This document shows positions 43,567-54,600 of a stretch of 64,000 bases of DNA, piece by piece. The notes below the pieces were generated by a model. It searched no databases. It had not been told where the DNA came from and was given only the letters and a program-made list of their open reading frames with translations. The number at the start of each line of letters is the position of its first letter. Position 1 is the first letter of the stretch. The stretch is from Vibrio rotiferianus CAIM 577 = LMG 21460 (GTDB lineage: Bacteria > Pseudomonadota > Gammaproteobacteria > Enterobacterales > Vibrionaceae): the NCBI RefSeq assembly GCF_002741985.1, contig NZ_APHW01000014.1, positions 232,813 to 296,812 of the forward strand, given 5' to 3'. The translations under genes and the position numbers were made by a program.

Positions 43567-44772
43567 ATGAAACCGACGAATGATGCATCGCCAAGTACGA
43601 TGTCCAAACCAAGCGGAAGTAAGAGCCTGATATACAATCCAGCCTTTCGTTCTGCTCTTTTTCAGATCATTGCTATCGCTGCACTGGTATTTTTCTTCTA
43701 TACAATCATCAACAATGCACTCAACAACCTTGATGCTCGGGGTATCGCGACAGGGTTTGGGTTCCTTAACCAAGAAGCAGGCTTTGGGATAGGTCTGACT
43801 CTTGTTGAATACGACGAAACGTTTTCTTATGGGCGTACGTTTGTCGTTGGCCTCCTTAATACCGCATTGGTTTCTGTGCTGGGTATTATTCTCGCCACCA
43901 TAATTGGTTTTGTCATGGGTATCGCGCGTCTCTCTTCCAACTGGTTGGTAAGTCGATTAGCCGCGGTATACATTGAAACGTTCCGAAATATCCCTCTACT
44001 TCTACAAATTTTCTTTTGGTATTTCGCCGTTCTTCAAGCCCTCCCGTCACCAAGACAAAGTATGAGTCTTGGCGAAGCAATTTTTCTGAACGTACGCGGT
44101 TTATACTTCCCTGCCCCTGTTATGGAAGCGGGGAGCAGTTTTGTTATCGCAGCGTTTGTCTTTGGTGTCATCGCGAGTATTTTGATCAATGTATGGGCAA
44201 ACAATAAACAACGCTTAACAGGTCAGCAAACACCGATGGGCAGAATTGTGCTGGGTTTGGTAGTTGTACTGCCTTTAGTCGTATACTTCTTAGCGGGAAT
44301 GCCTATTTCACTGCAATACCCAGAATTGAAAGGCTTTAACTTCCGCGGTGGTATCAGCATCATTCCAGAACTTGCCGCCCTGCTTCTTGCACTAAGTGTC
44401 TATACTGCGTCATTTATCGCCGAGATCGTACGTTCTGGTATTAATGCGGTGAGCCATGGTCAAACAGAAGCAGCGATGTCGCTCGGCTTGCCTCGCACTA
44501 AGACGCTAAAGTTAGTCGTCATTCCGCAAGCTCTGCGTATTATCATCCCTCCTCTCACTAGCCAATATTTAAATCTTACCAAGAACTCTTCTTTGGCGAT
44601 GGCAATTGGTTACCCTGACTTGGTTTCAGTATTTGCAGGCACCACACTGAACCAAACAGGACAAGCGATAGAGATTATCGCGATGACCATGGGCGTTTAC
44701 TTGACGTTGAGTTTGGTGACTTCTGCGTTGATGAACTTATATAACCGCAAAGTTGCGCTGGTGGAGAGATAA
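43567..44772 (+). CDS. aapQ: AapQ, amino-acid ABC transporter permease, 401 aa
   Basis: One of two inner-membrane permeases. Several hydrophobic helices are visible, the first at about residues 35-55 (ALFQIIAIAALVFFFYTII). The family insert between helices and the conserved cytoplasmic loop (GQTEAAMSLGLPRTKTLKLVVIPQALRIIIPP) that docks on the ATPase are present. GAGG lies upstream. It is followed one base later by aapM, so the two subunits are made together. Confidence 0.93.
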   Translation: MKPTNDASPSTMSKPSGSKSLIYNPAFRSALFQIIAIAALVFFFYTIINNALNNLDARGIATGFGFLNQEAGFGIGLTLVEYDETFSYGRTFVVGLLNTALVSVLGIILATIIGFVMGIARLSSNWLVSRLAAVYIETFRNIPLLLQIFFWYFAVLQALPSPRQSMSLGEAIFLNVRGLYFPAPVMEAGSSFVIAAFVFGVIASILINVWANNKQRLTGQQTPMGRIVLGLVVVLPLVVYFLAGMPISLQYPELKGFNFRGGISIIPELAALLLALSVYTASFIAEIVRSGINAVSHGQTEAAMSLGLPRTKTLKLVVIPQALRIIIPPLTSQYLNLTKNSSLAMAIGYPDLVSVFAGTTLNQTGQAIEIIAMTMGVYLTLSLVTSALMNLYNRKVALVER

Positions 44773-44773
44773 T

Positions 44774-45871
44774 ATGAGCACACATCAATTTCAGCCTGAT
44801 CTCCCGCCGCCAGCAAATACTGTTGGCATAGTAGGTTGGCTGCGCAAAAACCTATTCAATGGCCCTGTCAACTCAATAGTAACGCTGATTCTAGCTTACA
44901 TTGTGTTTTCTGCTCTTTGGAACATCCTTGATTGGGCGTTTATTAATGCGGATTGGATTGGCACAACAAGAGATGACTGTACTCGCGAAGGGGCGTGCTG
45001 GGTATTTATCAGCGTCCGTTGGGAGCAGTTCATGTATGGGTTCTACCCTGAAGCTGAGCTATGGCGCCCTCGCCTGTTCTACATCACGTTAGCGATCTTT
45101 ACTGTGTTGCTAGCGTACGAGAAAACACCAAAACGTATTTGGATATGGCTGTTCTTTGTTAACATCTATCCGTTCATCATCGCTGCTCTACTATACGGTG
45201 GTGTGTTTGGTCTTGAAGTAGTTGAGACACACAAATGGGGCGGTCTATTAGTTACCTTAATCATCGCACTCGTTGGTATCGTCGTATCGCTACCTATTGG
45301 TGTTGCTTTGGCACTAGGTCGACGTTCTGACATGCCGATCATTCGCAGTATTTGTACTGTTTACATCGAAGTATGGCGTGGAGTTCCATTGATCACCGTG
45401 CTGTTCATGGCATCAGTAATGTTGCCCCTGTTTTTGGCTGAAGGCTCTGAAACCGACAAGCTGATCCGTGCGCTTATCGGTGTGGTCATGTTCAGTGCCG
45501 CCTACATGGCGGAGGTAGTACGTGGTGGCTTGCAAGCGATTCCGAAAGGACAATATGAAGCGGCAGATGCACTCGGATTAAGCTATTGGAAGAAAATGGG
45601 GCTCATCATTTTGCCTCAGGCACTGAAGATCACTATCCCTTCTATTGTTAATACCTTCATTGGCCTGTTCAAAGATACCAGTCTGGTACTTATTATTGGT
45701 ATGTTTGATGTGCTGGGTATTGGGCAAGCCGCGAATACCGACCCTGAGTGGTTAGGCTTCGCAACAGAAAGTTATGTATTTGTCGCGTTAGTGTTTTGGG
45801 TATTTTGCTTTGGCATGTCGCGTTACTCGATATGGCTTGAAAACAAACTGCATACCGGTCACAAACGATAA
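44774..45871 (+). CDS. aapM: AapM, amino-acid ABC transporter permease, 365 aa
   Basis: The second permease carries the same ATPase-docking loop ([31 protein letters not shown]) and ends in a membrane helix. The start at 44774 directly follows the aapQ stop, with GGAGAG inside the end of aapQ as ribosome site; an earlier in-frame start at 44753 is unlikely. Together AapQ and AapM form the channel used by AapJ. Confidence 0.93.
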   Translation: MSTHQFQPDLPPPANTVGIVGWLRKNLFNGPVNSIVTLILAYIVFSALWNILDWAFINADWIGTTRDDCTREGACWVFISVRWEQFMYGFYPEAELWRPRLFYITLAIFTVLLAYEKTPKRIWIWLFFVNIYPFIIAALLYGGVFGLEVVETHKWGGLLVTLIIALVGIVVSLPIGVALALGRRSDMPIIRSICTVYIEVWRGVPLITVLFMASVMLPLFLAEGSETDKLIRALIGVVMFSAAYMAEVVRGGLQAIPKGQYEAADALGLSYWKKMGLIILPQALKITIPSIVNTFIGLFKDTSLVLIIGMFDVLGIGQAANTDPEWLGFATESYVFVALVFWVFCFGMSRYSIWLENKLHTGHKR

Positions 45872-45894
45872 CTCATCAAGATCAAGGACGTATT

Positions 45895-46644
45895 ATGACG
45901 CAACAACAAGATTATATGATCCAGTTGAAGGACATGAATAAGTGGTATGGTGAGTTTCACGTACTAAAGAACATCAACCTAGACGTAAAGAAAGGCGAGA
46001 AAATCGTTATCTGTGGCCCTTCTGGCTCAGGTAAATCGACCATGATTCGCTGCATAAACCGTTTGGAAGAACATCAAGCTGGCAGCATCTATGTCTCAGG
46101 CACTGAACTCACAGAAGATCTCAAGAACATCGAAGCGGTTCGCCGTGAAGTGGGTATGTGTTTTCAGCACTTCAACCTATTCCCTCACCTTACAGTATTA
46201 GAGAACTGCACTCTCGCACCAATCTGGGTGAAGAAGATGCCCAAAGAAGAGGCTGAGTCAATCGCAATGCAGTACCTAGAGCGCGTTAAGATCCCAGATC
46301 AAGCCGACAAGTATCCTGGTCAGCTTTCTGGTGGTCAGCAGCAACGTGTAGCTATCGCACGCTCTCTGTGCATGAACCCTAAAGTAATGCTGTTTGACGA
46401 GCCGACTTCTGCACTCGACCCAGAAATGGTTCGTGAAGTTCTAGATGTAATGGTTGAGTTAGCGGAAGAAGGCATGACGATGCTGTGTGTAACGCACGAG
46501 ATGGGCTTTGCGAAGGAAGTTGCCGACCGAGTCATCTTTATGGATGCTGGTGAAATCATTGAAGAAAACAACCCTGTCGACTTCTTTGAAAATCCTCAAT
46601 CGGATAGAACGCAGAATTTCTTAGCTCAAATTCTGCATCATTAA
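45895..46644 (+). CDS. aapP: AapP, amino-acid ABC transporter ATPase, 249 aa
   Basis: A standard polar amino-acid ABC ATPase. Walker A is GPSGSGKST at about residue 42, the signature is [15 protein letters not shown], and Walker B is [15 protein letters not shown], followed by the H-loop [15 protein letters not shown]. It closes the aapJQMP operon, 23 bases after aapM with AAGGA upstream. A hairpin terminator follows. Confidence 0.95.
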   Translation: MTQQQDYMIQLKDMNKWYGEFHVLKNINLDVKKGEKIVICGPSGSGKSTMIRCINRLEEHQAGSIYVSGTELTEDLKNIEAVRREVGMCFQHFNLFPHLTVLENCTLAPIWVKKMPKEEAESIAMQYLERVKIPDQADKYPGQLSGGQQQRVAIARSLCMNPKVMLFDEPTSALDPEMVREVLDVMVELAEEGMTMLCVTHEMGFAKEVADRVIFMDAGEIIEENNPVDFFENPQSDRTQNFLAQILHH

Positions 46645-46699
46645 TCATGGGTTTGCATCGCCCCTCGAACCAAGTGGGGTGAAAGACGCTGAAAAATCT

Positions 46700-46731
46700 A
46701 AGCGCTGGAGTAAAAATCAGCGCTTTTCTTT
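46700..46731 (+). terminator. Terminator of the aap operon
   Basis: AAGCGCTG / CAGCGCTT arms with a 10-base loop and a T-rich tail, 56 bases past aapP. Confidence 0.75.
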
Positions 46732-47022
46732 ATTCAACAACGTGCTTAAAACCAAAGTTACGAAAATCCAGTTGATTCAATACGTTGTAAATTTGCACAA
46801 TCTTACAAACACTTCGTGAGCTGGTCTTCAGAGCTTTGAGTATTAAACCGTTGTTTGCTATGCAAGGTGGTAATATTGTGTTACAAGTTGCCACATACAT
46901 AACACACTATTTCTATTATTATTTTGTTCTAGAGATAGACGTGTCGGGCTTGATTTATTGAACTTTCGGGCCCATATATGTCTATATATCAAAGATAAGA
47001 CGGTCCCTTATAGAGGAAGATT
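46732..47022. other. Upstream region of yccA
   Basis: No gene is seen in these 290 bases. The region is A/T-rich and should hold the yccA promoter. GAGGAAG precedes the start. I found no recognisable operator. Confidence 0.35.
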
Positions 47023-47685
47023 ATGAACAGTCCTATGTTTTCACGCACTACTACTCAAGAGAGTGCTCTACAAACCAACAAAGTATTGCGTAACACATAT
47101 GCACTACTTTCAATGACTTTACTATGGTCAGCACTGGTTGCTGGCGTTTCTATGGCGTTTAACTTGCCGCGTCCAGGTATTATCCTGATGCTGGTTGGTT
47201 TCTACGGTTTGCTATTCTTGACTGAGAAAAACCGCAACAACAGCCTTGGTCTTGTATTTACGTTCCTATTCACGGGCTTCTTGGGTTACACCATTGGTCC
47301 AATTCTGAATATGTACATCGGCGCTGGTATGGGCGATGTTGTTCTCACTGCTCTTGGTGGTACAGCCCTGTCATTTATGGCAGCTTCAGCTTACGCACTA
47401 ACAACTAAGCGCGACCTATCTATGATAGGTGGTCTAATGCTGTCACTGTTCGTTGTTCTAGTAGTAGGTATGATTGCAAGTATCTTCATCCAATCAACTA
47501 TCCTTCACTTGGCAATGAGCAGCTTGTTCATCGTATTCTCAACGATGGCGATTTTAATGACCACTCAAGGCATCATTCGTGGCGGTGAAACAAACTACAT
47601 CTCAGCAACGATTACGCTGTATGTTTCAATCTACAACATCTTCATCAGCCTACTTAGCATCCTAGGCATCATGAACGACGATTAA
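47023..47685 (+). CDS. yccA: YccA, BAX-inhibitor-1 family membrane protein, 220 aa
   Basis: Seven hydrophobic helices run through the protein after a short polar N-terminus (NSPMFSRTTTQESAL, TNKVLRNTYALLSMT). It matches E. coli YccA, a member of the BAX inhibitor-1 family that interacts with and is degraded by the FtsH protease, and protects SecY from it. It sits in the inner membrane. Together with tusE, acyP and rlmI nearby it keeps the E. coli neighbourhood. A terminator follows at once. Confidence 0.92.
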   Translation: MNSPMFSRTTTQESALQTNKVLRNTYALLSMTLLWSALVAGVSMAFNLPRPGIILMLVGFYGLLFLTEKNRNNSLGLVFTFLFTGFLGYTIGPILNMYIGAGMGDVVLTALGGTALSFMAASAYALTTKRDLSMIGGLMLSLFVVLVVGMIASIFIQSTILHLAMSSLFIVFSTMAILMTTQGIIRGGETNYISATITLYVSIYNIFISLLSILGIMNDD

Positions 47686-47708
47686 TCTGTTAGGTTGAGT
47701 TCAAAACT

Positions 47709-47738
47709 TAAAAGCCCGAGGTTCTACTTCGGGCTTTT
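47709..47738 (+). terminator. Terminator after yccA
   Basis: AAAGCCCGA / TCGGGCTTT arms with T run, 25 bases past the yccA stop. Confidence 0.8.
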
Positions 47739-48049
47739 TCTTTTCAGCTTTATTCCAACGATTACTCTGGTTCGTAAATTGGTGCGTCGTAGTCATATCA
47801 CTCATCACATTTATGAATACTCATGCAAAAACAAAAATACTCACCCCGAGAATTTTCTAACTAAACGCATAAAAAGACAAATTAGTGAATAGATGTTGAT
47901 TTATCCAAACCGTTTGCCCCTTTCCAAGCTCTACTCTCGGCTGCACATATTTACATCGTTCAAAAAGCTTAGAGGATTCTCTTGTTGAGAATACGCTACC
48001 CTCTACGCTACCCTATACGTATCAAAGGTTACTTAGCGGAAGCAAAGCT
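47739..48049 (+). promoter_or_regulatory. Upstream region of tusE with a 12-base tandem repeat
   Basis: This 311-base gap has no convincing gene. TACGCTACCCTC at 47992 is followed directly by TACGCTACCCTA at 48004, two copies differing at one base, about 35 bases before the tusE start. It may be part of the promoter or a chance duplication. Confidence 0.35.
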
Positions 48050-48379
48050 ATGTTCGTTTACAATGGCAAAGAAATTGAAACCGATGCTCAAGGCTACCTA
48101 CTTGACCACACCCAGTGGGAAGAAGGCATGATTGAGCTTCTAGCAAAAGATGAAGACATCGAGCTTACCGATGCGCATTTAGAAGTCGTTCACTTCGTGC
48201 GTGATTTTTATGAAGAGTTCAACACATCACCAGCAGTAAGAATGCTGGTAAAAGCGATGGAAAAAGCGCACGGCCCTGAAAAAGGTAACAGTAAGTACCT
48301 ATTCAAACTGTTTAAGAAAGGCCCTGCAAAACAAGCAACCAAACTGGCTGGTCTGCCAAAACCAGCGAAATGTTTGTAA
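48050..48379 (+). CDS. tusE: TusE, sulfur-relay protein (DsrC family), 109 aa
   Basis: TusE takes sulfur from TusBCD and hands it to MnmA for 2-thiouridine in tRNA. The protein shows the DsrC fold motifs ([41 protein letters not shown]) and ends in PAKCL, with the essential cysteine at the next-to-last position (Cys108). A second upstream cysteine, found in true dissimilatory DsrC, is absent, which supports the TusE role. It faces the convergent acyP gene, as in E. coli. Confidence 0.95.
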   Translation: MFVYNGKEIETDAQGYLLDHTQWEEGMIELLAKDEDIELTDAHLEVVHFVRDFYEEFNTSPAVRMLVKAMEKAHGPEKGNSKYLFKLFKKGPAKQATKLAGLPKPAKCL

Positions 48380-48411
48380 GACCATTATTGATAAGACGAC
48401 CGTTTATAAAA

Positions 48412-48684
48412 CTATAAGATCTTAAATCCGCGGAAAGGCTTATAAGACACACTTTCCTGAGTGACACTGTCTACTGTCGCCGTCCGCGGCCCTTCCTCTA
48501 ACCACGCCGAAAAGGCGGCAATTTGCTCTTCAGTGCCACAGGCAATCACTTCAACATCTCCGTTATTTAAGTTTTTAGCGTATCCAGTTAAACCGAGCTT
48601 CAATCCTTGATGTGATGTGTGGTATCGAAATCCTACCCCTTGTACATGACCGACTATCAGAAACTTCTCACACTTTAGTACCAT
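48412..48684 (-). CDS. acyP: Acylphosphatase, 90 aa
   Basis: The small enzyme hydrolyses acyl phosphates. The active-site block [12 protein letters not shown] holds the phosphate-binding loop and catalytic arginine. The essential asparagine is in [13 protein letters not shown]. Its length of 90 residues is normal for the family. It is transcribed toward tusE and away from the chemotaxis receptor, with its promoter in the 48685-48774 gap. Confidence 0.93.
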   Translation of the reverse strand: MVLKCEKFLIVGHVQGVGFRYHTSHQGLKLGLTGYAKNLNNGDVEVIACGTEEQIAAFSAWLEEGPRTATVDSVTQESVSYKPFRGFKIL

Positions 48685-48734
48685 CCGTATACCGCTCCCT
48701 ATATTTGAGTGATATATTATTTACGTCTATTTAC

Positions 48735-48757
48735 CCCACTAAGGATAGTGGGTTTTT
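48735..48757 (+). terminator. Terminator-like hairpin in the leader of the chemotaxis receptor gene
   Basis: Perfect arms CCCACTA / TAGTGGG with loop AGGA are followed by TTTTT. It lies 18 bases before the receptor start codon. It has no plus-strand gene directly upstream to end, so it may act as an attenuator. Confidence 0.55.
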
Positions 48758-48774
48758 ATTTGGTTTTTATTATT

Positions 48775-50178
48775 ATGAAAGAAATTCCATTCCGTTGGAT
48801 TGATAAATATCTCATCCATTTAAAAATTCAAGAGAAGTTCTATCTACTCTTCTTGCTCCCCGTCATTGCCTTAATTGTTCTTACGCTTGTTCTTAATAGT
48901 GCTGCAAACACTATGTTGGGACATTTGTATCAAGAAGAATTGATACTAATGAAAAACCTTATTGAGGCTGGAAATCTCAACCAATCACAAGTCTCTGCGT
49001 TACTTGCAACTTCGGAGACGATCAGCTTCGGTACTGGCCCAGGTGCCATTTCTGTTCTAAATGGATCATTCAGCCTTGTTGCGAACCACGATCAATCTCT
49101 ATGGACTGCACTTTCCACTACTCAAGTTAGTATCATTCTTGTCACTTTGTTCATCATTGCGCTTGGTGTTTACTACATCATGACGTTCATCGGCGGTGCA
49201 ATGTTCACAATGAATAAAGCACTAAACACGCTAGCGGATGGTGATCTAACCGCACGTATGAACTTCTTCCGTGTCCGTGATGAGTTCAGTGAAATTGCAA
49301 TCACTATCGATAAAGTGGCAGATCGTGAACAAAAGATGGTTCAGTCGATTCAAGAATCTGTCGCACTGATGCAGCAAATCAGTTCTGATCTTAACCTGTC
49401 GATTCAAAACAGCTCTGAAATCTCGAATACGCAGCAAGAGCACCTCAACTCTCTAGCTAGTGCAACAGAACAAATGGCATCGACTATTCGTGAAGTGGCA
49501 ACACTGGCACACAGTTCAAGCACACAGACTGAAGATGCTCGCAGCGTTGCGCAGTCTGGTCAGGTGAAAGTAGAAAATACCCTTCACTCTATCTCAAATC
49601 TATCGACTGAGATCCAATCTGCGTCTCAAGCGGTTGAAGAATTAGATGCGAACGCAGCACAAATCGATGAAGTGGTTACAACCATTAATGGTATTTCTGA
49701 GCAAACTAACCTACTTGCACTGAATGCGGCTATCGAAGCGGCACGTGCAGGCGAACAAGGTCGTGGCTTTGCCGTCGTTGCTGATGAAGTTCGTGCTCTT
49801 GCGGGACGTACTCAACAAGCAACGGTTGAAATTCAAGCGATGATTGAGGCGCTACAACGTAACAGCCAATCGCTTACTAAGCTAATGGAAGTAACGGTGC
49901 ATAACGCCAACGAAGGCCAAACTCTGATGGCAGAAGTAAATCACGAGATCGGCTCACTAGCAGATAAGAACCAAACTATCTCTGACAGCAGCATTCAGAT
50001 TGCAACTGCTGCGGAAGAGCAAGGCGTGGTTGCAGATAACATTGCCTCAAGCGTAGAAGAAGTTCGTGTTCAAGCAAATAACGTGTGTAATATGATCAGC
50101 ACAACGTCTCAAAATGTTGAACAACTCCGTGCTCAGAGTGACACAATGGAGTCTCTACTGACAGGACTTAAAGCTTAG
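48775..50178 (+). CDS. Methyl-accepting chemotaxis protein, 467 aa
   Basis: A membrane helix ([19 protein letters not shown]), a short periplasmic region of about 80 residues and a second helix ([20 protein letters not shown]) lead into a HAMP domain and a long coiled-coil signalling domain. The hairpin tip is standard ([27 protein letters not shown]). The sensor region is too small for a Cache domain and may be a compact four-helix or interaction module. I see no pentapeptide tether for CheR. The ATG has no good ribosome site; in-frame GTG or TTG starts lie upstream, so the true start is uncertain. Ligand unknown. Confidence 0.85.
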   Translation: MKEIPFRWIDKYLIHLKIQEKFYLLFLLPVIALIVLTLVLNSAANTMLGHLYQEELILMKNLIEAGNLNQSQVSALLATSETISFGTGPGAISVLNGSFSLVANHDQSLWTALSTTQVSIILVTLFIIALGVYYIMTFIGGAMFTMNKALNTLADGDLTARMNFFRVRDEFSEIAITIDKVADREQKMVQSIQESVALMQQISSDLNLSIQNSSEISNTQQEHLNSLASATEQMASTIREVATLAHSSSTQTEDARSVAQSGQVKVENTLHSISNLSTEIQSASQAVEELDANAAQIDEVVTTINGISEQTNLLALNAAIEAARAGEQGRGFAVVADEVRALAGRTQQATVEIQAMIEALQRNSQSLTKLMEVTVHNANEGQTLMAEVNHEIGSLADKNQTISDSSIQIATAAEEQGVVADNIASSVEEVRVQANNVCNMISTTSQNVEQLRAQSDTMESLLTGLKA

Positions 50179-50196
50179 TTATAAGTTGAAAAATAT

Positions 50197-50222
50197 AGGG
50201 TCACTTCGGTGGCCCTTTTTTG
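50197..50222 (+). terminator. Terminator after the chemotaxis receptor gene
   Basis: GGGTCAC / GTGGCCC with a TTCG tetraloop and six T, 20 bases past the stop. Confidence 0.85.
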
Positions 50223-50372
50223 TTTCCATTGCACATGAGTATTCCCCGTCAGCTTTGCGCATCGAGCTGAAAATGAAACCTCAGCAAATGACTGGATTGT
50301 CGATGGATATTGCTTTTGCGGGCAACATCCCGGACAATACGCCCCTTTCAAAATTCAACAAGAGCTAAAGAA

Positions 50373-51566
50373 ATGACAGCTGCTATCTATTTGGTTAAAG
50401 GTCGTGAGAAATCGGTAAAGCGTAAGCACCCTTGGATCTTCTCTCGAGGCATCAGTAAAGTTGAGGGCGAGCCAGCTCTTGGCGAAACCGTTGATGTATT
50501 CACTCACGACGGAAAATGGCTAGCTAAAGCTGCATACTCGCCTGCTTCTCAAATTCGAGCGCGTATCTGGAGTTTTGAAAAAGAAGAGATCAACAAAACG
50601 TTCTTCGTTAAGCGTTTCAACAACGCTCAACTTCTTCGTGAAGACGTTATCGAGCGCGATGGTCTGACTGGTTATCGTCTGATCGCAGCGGAATCTGACG
50701 GCCTACCTGGCGTTACAATCGACCGCTATCAAAACTTCTTCGTGTGTCAGCTGTTAAGTGCAGGTGCAGAATACAACAAGCAAGCGATCGTTGATGCGCT
50801 AGTGGAATGTTTCCCTGATTGCAACGTTTACGAGCGTTCAGATGTAGCAGTACGTAAAAAAGAAGGTCTGAAAGAAACGACTGGTGTGTTACACGGTGAA
50901 GAGCCACCAAAATCAGTGGTTATTGAAGAAAACGGCGTGAAGATCAGCGTAGATATCGTTGGCGGTCATAAAACAGGTTTCTACCTAGACCAACGCGATA
51001 GCCGCCAGCAAGCTGTGAAATACATGAAGAACAAAGAAGTTCTCAACTGTTTCTCTTACACCGGTGGTTTTGGTCTATACGCACTAAAAGGCGGTGCAAA
51101 ACGTGTTATCAACGCAGACGTGTCACAACCTGCACTGGATACCGCGAAATTTAACGCCGAACTTAATGAGTTTGATATCTCGAAAAAGCGCGCGGTGTTC
51201 CTAAACGCAGACGTATTCAAACTACTGCGCGAGTACCGCGATCAAGGCACAAAGTTCGATGTAGTTATCATGGACCCACCAAAATTCGCTGAAAGTAAAG
51301 CGCAATTGAATGGTGCATGTCGTGGCTATAAAGACATCAATATGCTAGCAATGCAAATCCTTAAGCCTGGTGGCACGCTGCTGACCTATTCTTGCTCAGG
51401 CTTAATGGACCAAGTTCTGTTCCAAAAAATCATTGCCGATGCAGCAGTAGATGCGAATCGCCAAGTAAAATTCGTAGAACGTTTCGAGCAAGCAGCTGAT
51501 CACCCAACAGATACAGCATACCCAGAAGGCTTCTACCTTAAAGGTTTTGCATGTAAGGTGCTTTAA
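50373..51566 (+). CDS. rlmI: RlmI (YccW), 23S rRNA m5C1962 methyltransferase, 397 aa
   Basis: RlmI methylates C1962 of 23S rRNA. An N-terminal PUA domain ([20 protein letters not shown]) is followed by the EEHEH-type linker region and a Rossmann methyltransferase with [23 protein letters not shown] and [11 protein letters not shown]. The catalytic cysteine lies in YSCSGLM. The start at 50373 ([18 protein letters not shown]) agrees with family length; an upstream extension to 50310 is excluded. Own transcription unit, ending at the hairpin at 51593. Confidence 0.94.
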   Translation: MTAAIYLVKGREKSVKRKHPWIFSRGISKVEGEPALGETVDVFTHDGKWLAKAAYSPASQIRARIWSFEKEEINKTFFVKRFNNAQLLREDVIERDGLTGYRLIAAESDGLPGVTIDRYQNFFVCQLLSAGAEYNKQAIVDALVECFPDCNVYERSDVAVRKKEGLKETTGVLHGEEPPKSVVIEENGVKISVDIVGGHKTGFYLDQRDSRQQAVKYMKNKEVLNCFSYTGGFGLYALKGGAKRVINADVSQPALDTAKFNAELNEFDISKKRAVFLNADVFKLLREYRDQGTKFDVVIMDPPKFAESKAQLNGACRGYKDINMLAMQILKPGGTLLTYSCSGLMDQVLFQKIIADAAVDANRQVKFVERFEQAADHPTDTAYPEGFYLKGFACKVL

Positions 51567-51592
51567 TCGCTGATTAAAGTCGATTAAAAAGA

Positions 51593-51617
51593 AAACGGAG
51601 CTGCGCTCCGTTTTTTT
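51593..51617. terminator. Bidirectional terminator between rlmI and adhesin 1
   Basis: AACGGAGC / GCTCCGTT arms with a TGC-centred loop and a run of seven T on the plus strand. Its T run overlaps the adhesin 1 stop codon. Confidence 0.75.
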
Positions 51618-54600
51618 ATTCTCTTAGTTGTTCAAGGTTGCTAATGAGACTGTTCGCAATATCAGCGGCAGATGCTCCATCAAAGTTAACTTCGAGTTGT
51701 TGACCATCTTTGTTAATAGTCAAGGTCGAGTTAATCCCACTTTCGGTTACTGATACCGAAACATCATCAACTTGCCCAGCATAATCACCAGAGCTCAGAT
51801 CATCTAACAAGATAGATAGATCGTATTCTGTGACGCCATCAAACAAGTCCACAAAGTCTAAAGAATCTCCGTCACCAAAATCAGTCACTGTATCTGTGGC
51901 ATCATCCATTTCTGTCCATTTAAAGACATCGTTACCACCTCCACCGGTAAGCAGATCGTCGCCAAGTCCACCAATCAAGATATCATTACCATCCGTACCA
52001 ACCAACGTATCATCTTGGTCAGTACCTTGAACTATGTTGTTAGCTTGCATTGACGCTACTTGGACAGCAGAAGCTTCTACTGCGTCTACAGAGACATTAG
52101 AGAACTCGATATCAACTGTTGCAGTATCAGTGCTTGTGAGCCCTCCTGAATCGACTGCTTGATAGTCAAATGAATCATTTACATTATTGAAGCTGGTAAT
52201 CTGTGTACCTACTAATGTAAAACTCGCTTTATCACTCGCGCTGTCGGTCTCTGGGAATAAACGAATTTCGTCAAAGCTACCGCTACTAATGGCGACCGTA
52301 GCAAAGCCCTGTTGGTTTCCGGTAAATACAATGTCATCAGTTTGAATAACCTGGGTCTCAGCTAGAACTCCGTCCATGTAAAAATAAACGTTTATCCATG
52401 CAGCACCACTATTGAAGCGGTCATTCAAGCTTGCCAAATTTAACCTTGCTTCTTTCGCTTCAAGACCGTCATCGAGATCAATGGCAATGAATTCACTGGT
52501 ACTGATTTCATCACCCTGTCCAGTCTCTCCAGGTGACACGACAACTAAGCCTACTTGTTGAGCAGCAAAATCAACTTTGATCTGAGCATTATTTACAAAA
52601 TCACCATTGCTATCGATTGTCCCTCCGTAAAAGCTCAATCCATTCACATCAACTGAATCAGCTAGGAAGTCTTTGTCAAATTCATCCAATAGATCTTGGG
52701 AGTCAAAACTCTGTTCATCAAAAAAGTCTTCCGTAAGTCGATACTTAACCTCTGTATCTTCGTATAATTTGCTAGAGGAATCATTTATAAAATCTTGATC
52801 TATAATGACTTCTCGATTGTTTTCATCTACAAAGAAAAGCTCACCAAATGAAGGAAGTTCAATGATTTCGATTTCTATATCCCCATCGTTCGCAGTTACA
52901 GCGTCATCCTCCAAATCTTCTACTCTTTGCAGTCCAGCGCCAGTTACGCTGTCAAAATCAACATCTTGAACAGGAAAGATTCCGTCTTCGATATCCAACA
53001 AAATACCAAAATCACGTACCGTCGGCGGTGTGTTGGGAAGATCATCATCAACAATAGTTGCCGTGCCTTGGACACCTCCCACGTTTAAGAAGAAGGTCTC
53101 GTCCGGCTCATCGATGGTGTCAGGCACTGTGCCAACCGTTACGGTAAACTCATCCACACCAGCTGGCACTATGATCTGTTGATTCACCGGATCGTACGTC
53201 ACTCCATTGTTGAATGTGAGATTGTCGAGCGCTTCATCGTAATCGTCTATGGTTGCAGTACCATTGAGCAAGCCAATATCAAATGCGGTGCTTGTCGCGC
53301 TGGTATTACTCAACTTAACCGTAAACACCGCATCATCACCTTCCGGTACGCGTGTATCACCTGTCGCTAAGTCAATCCCCACCTCGATGACAACAGGCGG
53401 TGGAACAGGTGGTTCATCGTCATCTACGATGGTTGCAGTGCCCGCAACACCACCCACGTTTAAGAAGAAGGTTTCATCTGGCTCATCTATTGAGTCTGGT
53501 TCCGTACTAACTGCAACAGTAAACTCATCTACACCTGCTGGCACTATGATCTGTTGATTCACCGGATCGTACGTCACTCCATTGTTGAATGTGAGATTGT
53601 CGAGCACTTCATCGTAATCGTCTATGGTTGCAGTACCATTGAGCAAGCCAATATCAAATGCGGTGCTTGTCGCGCTGGTATTACTCAACTTAACCGTAAA
53701 CACCGCATCATCACCTTCCGGTACGCGTGTATCACCTGTCGCTAGGTCAATCCCCACCTCGATGACAACAGGCGGTGGAACAGGTGGTTCATCGTCATCT
53801 ACGATGGTTGCAATGCCCGCAACACCACCCACGTTTAAGAAGAAGGTTTCATCTGGCTCATCTATTGAGTCTGGCTCCGTACTAACTGCAACAGTAAACT
53901 CATCTATACCTGCTGGCACTATGATCTGTTGATTCACCGGATCGTACGTCACTCCATTGTTAAATGTGAGATTGTCGAGCGCTTCATCGTAATCGTCTAT
54001 GGTTGCAGTACCATTGAGCAAGCCAATATCAAATGCGGTGCTTGTCGCGCTGGTATTGCTCAACTTAACCGTAAACACCGCATCATCACCTTCCGGTACG
54101 CGTGTATCACCTGTATCTAGATCAATTCCTACCTCGGTAACAACAGGGGGGGGAACTAGTGTGTCATCGTCATCTTGGATTGTCGCTGTGCCTGTCACCC
54201 CACCCACTTGGAGGTCGAAGGTTTCGTCCGGCTCATCGATGGTGTCTTGCGTGGTATCCACTATTGCAGTGAACATGGTGACGCCCGCTGGGACGGTGAT
54301 TTGTCCGGTATTAGCGTCATAGGTCACGCCATCACTGAACACGATATTGGACACGTTTGTATCGTAATCATTATCACCTGCCGTGCCATTGAATAAGCCA
54401 ATCGCATAAGTTTGGTCGCTGCTGCTGGCATTACTTAGCGTCACTTTAAACTCAGCGGGTTGGCCTTCGGGGACTGTATCACCAACCAAAGCGACATCGG
54501 TAATAGTTGGCACACCATCATCATCAATAATGGTCGCTGTGCCAGTCACTCCACCGACTTGCAGGTCGAAGGTTTCATCTGGCTCATCGATGGTGTCTTG

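Noticed and set aside
48471..48483. matS-like sequence inside acyP
   Set aside because: GTGACACTGTCTA matches 11 of 13 positions; too weak to list as a site.
53179..54120. Repeated open frames on the plus strand spaced 375 bases apart
   Set aside because: They are mirror frames of the adhesin 1 repeats, have no ribosome sites, and exist only because the repeats are near-identical.
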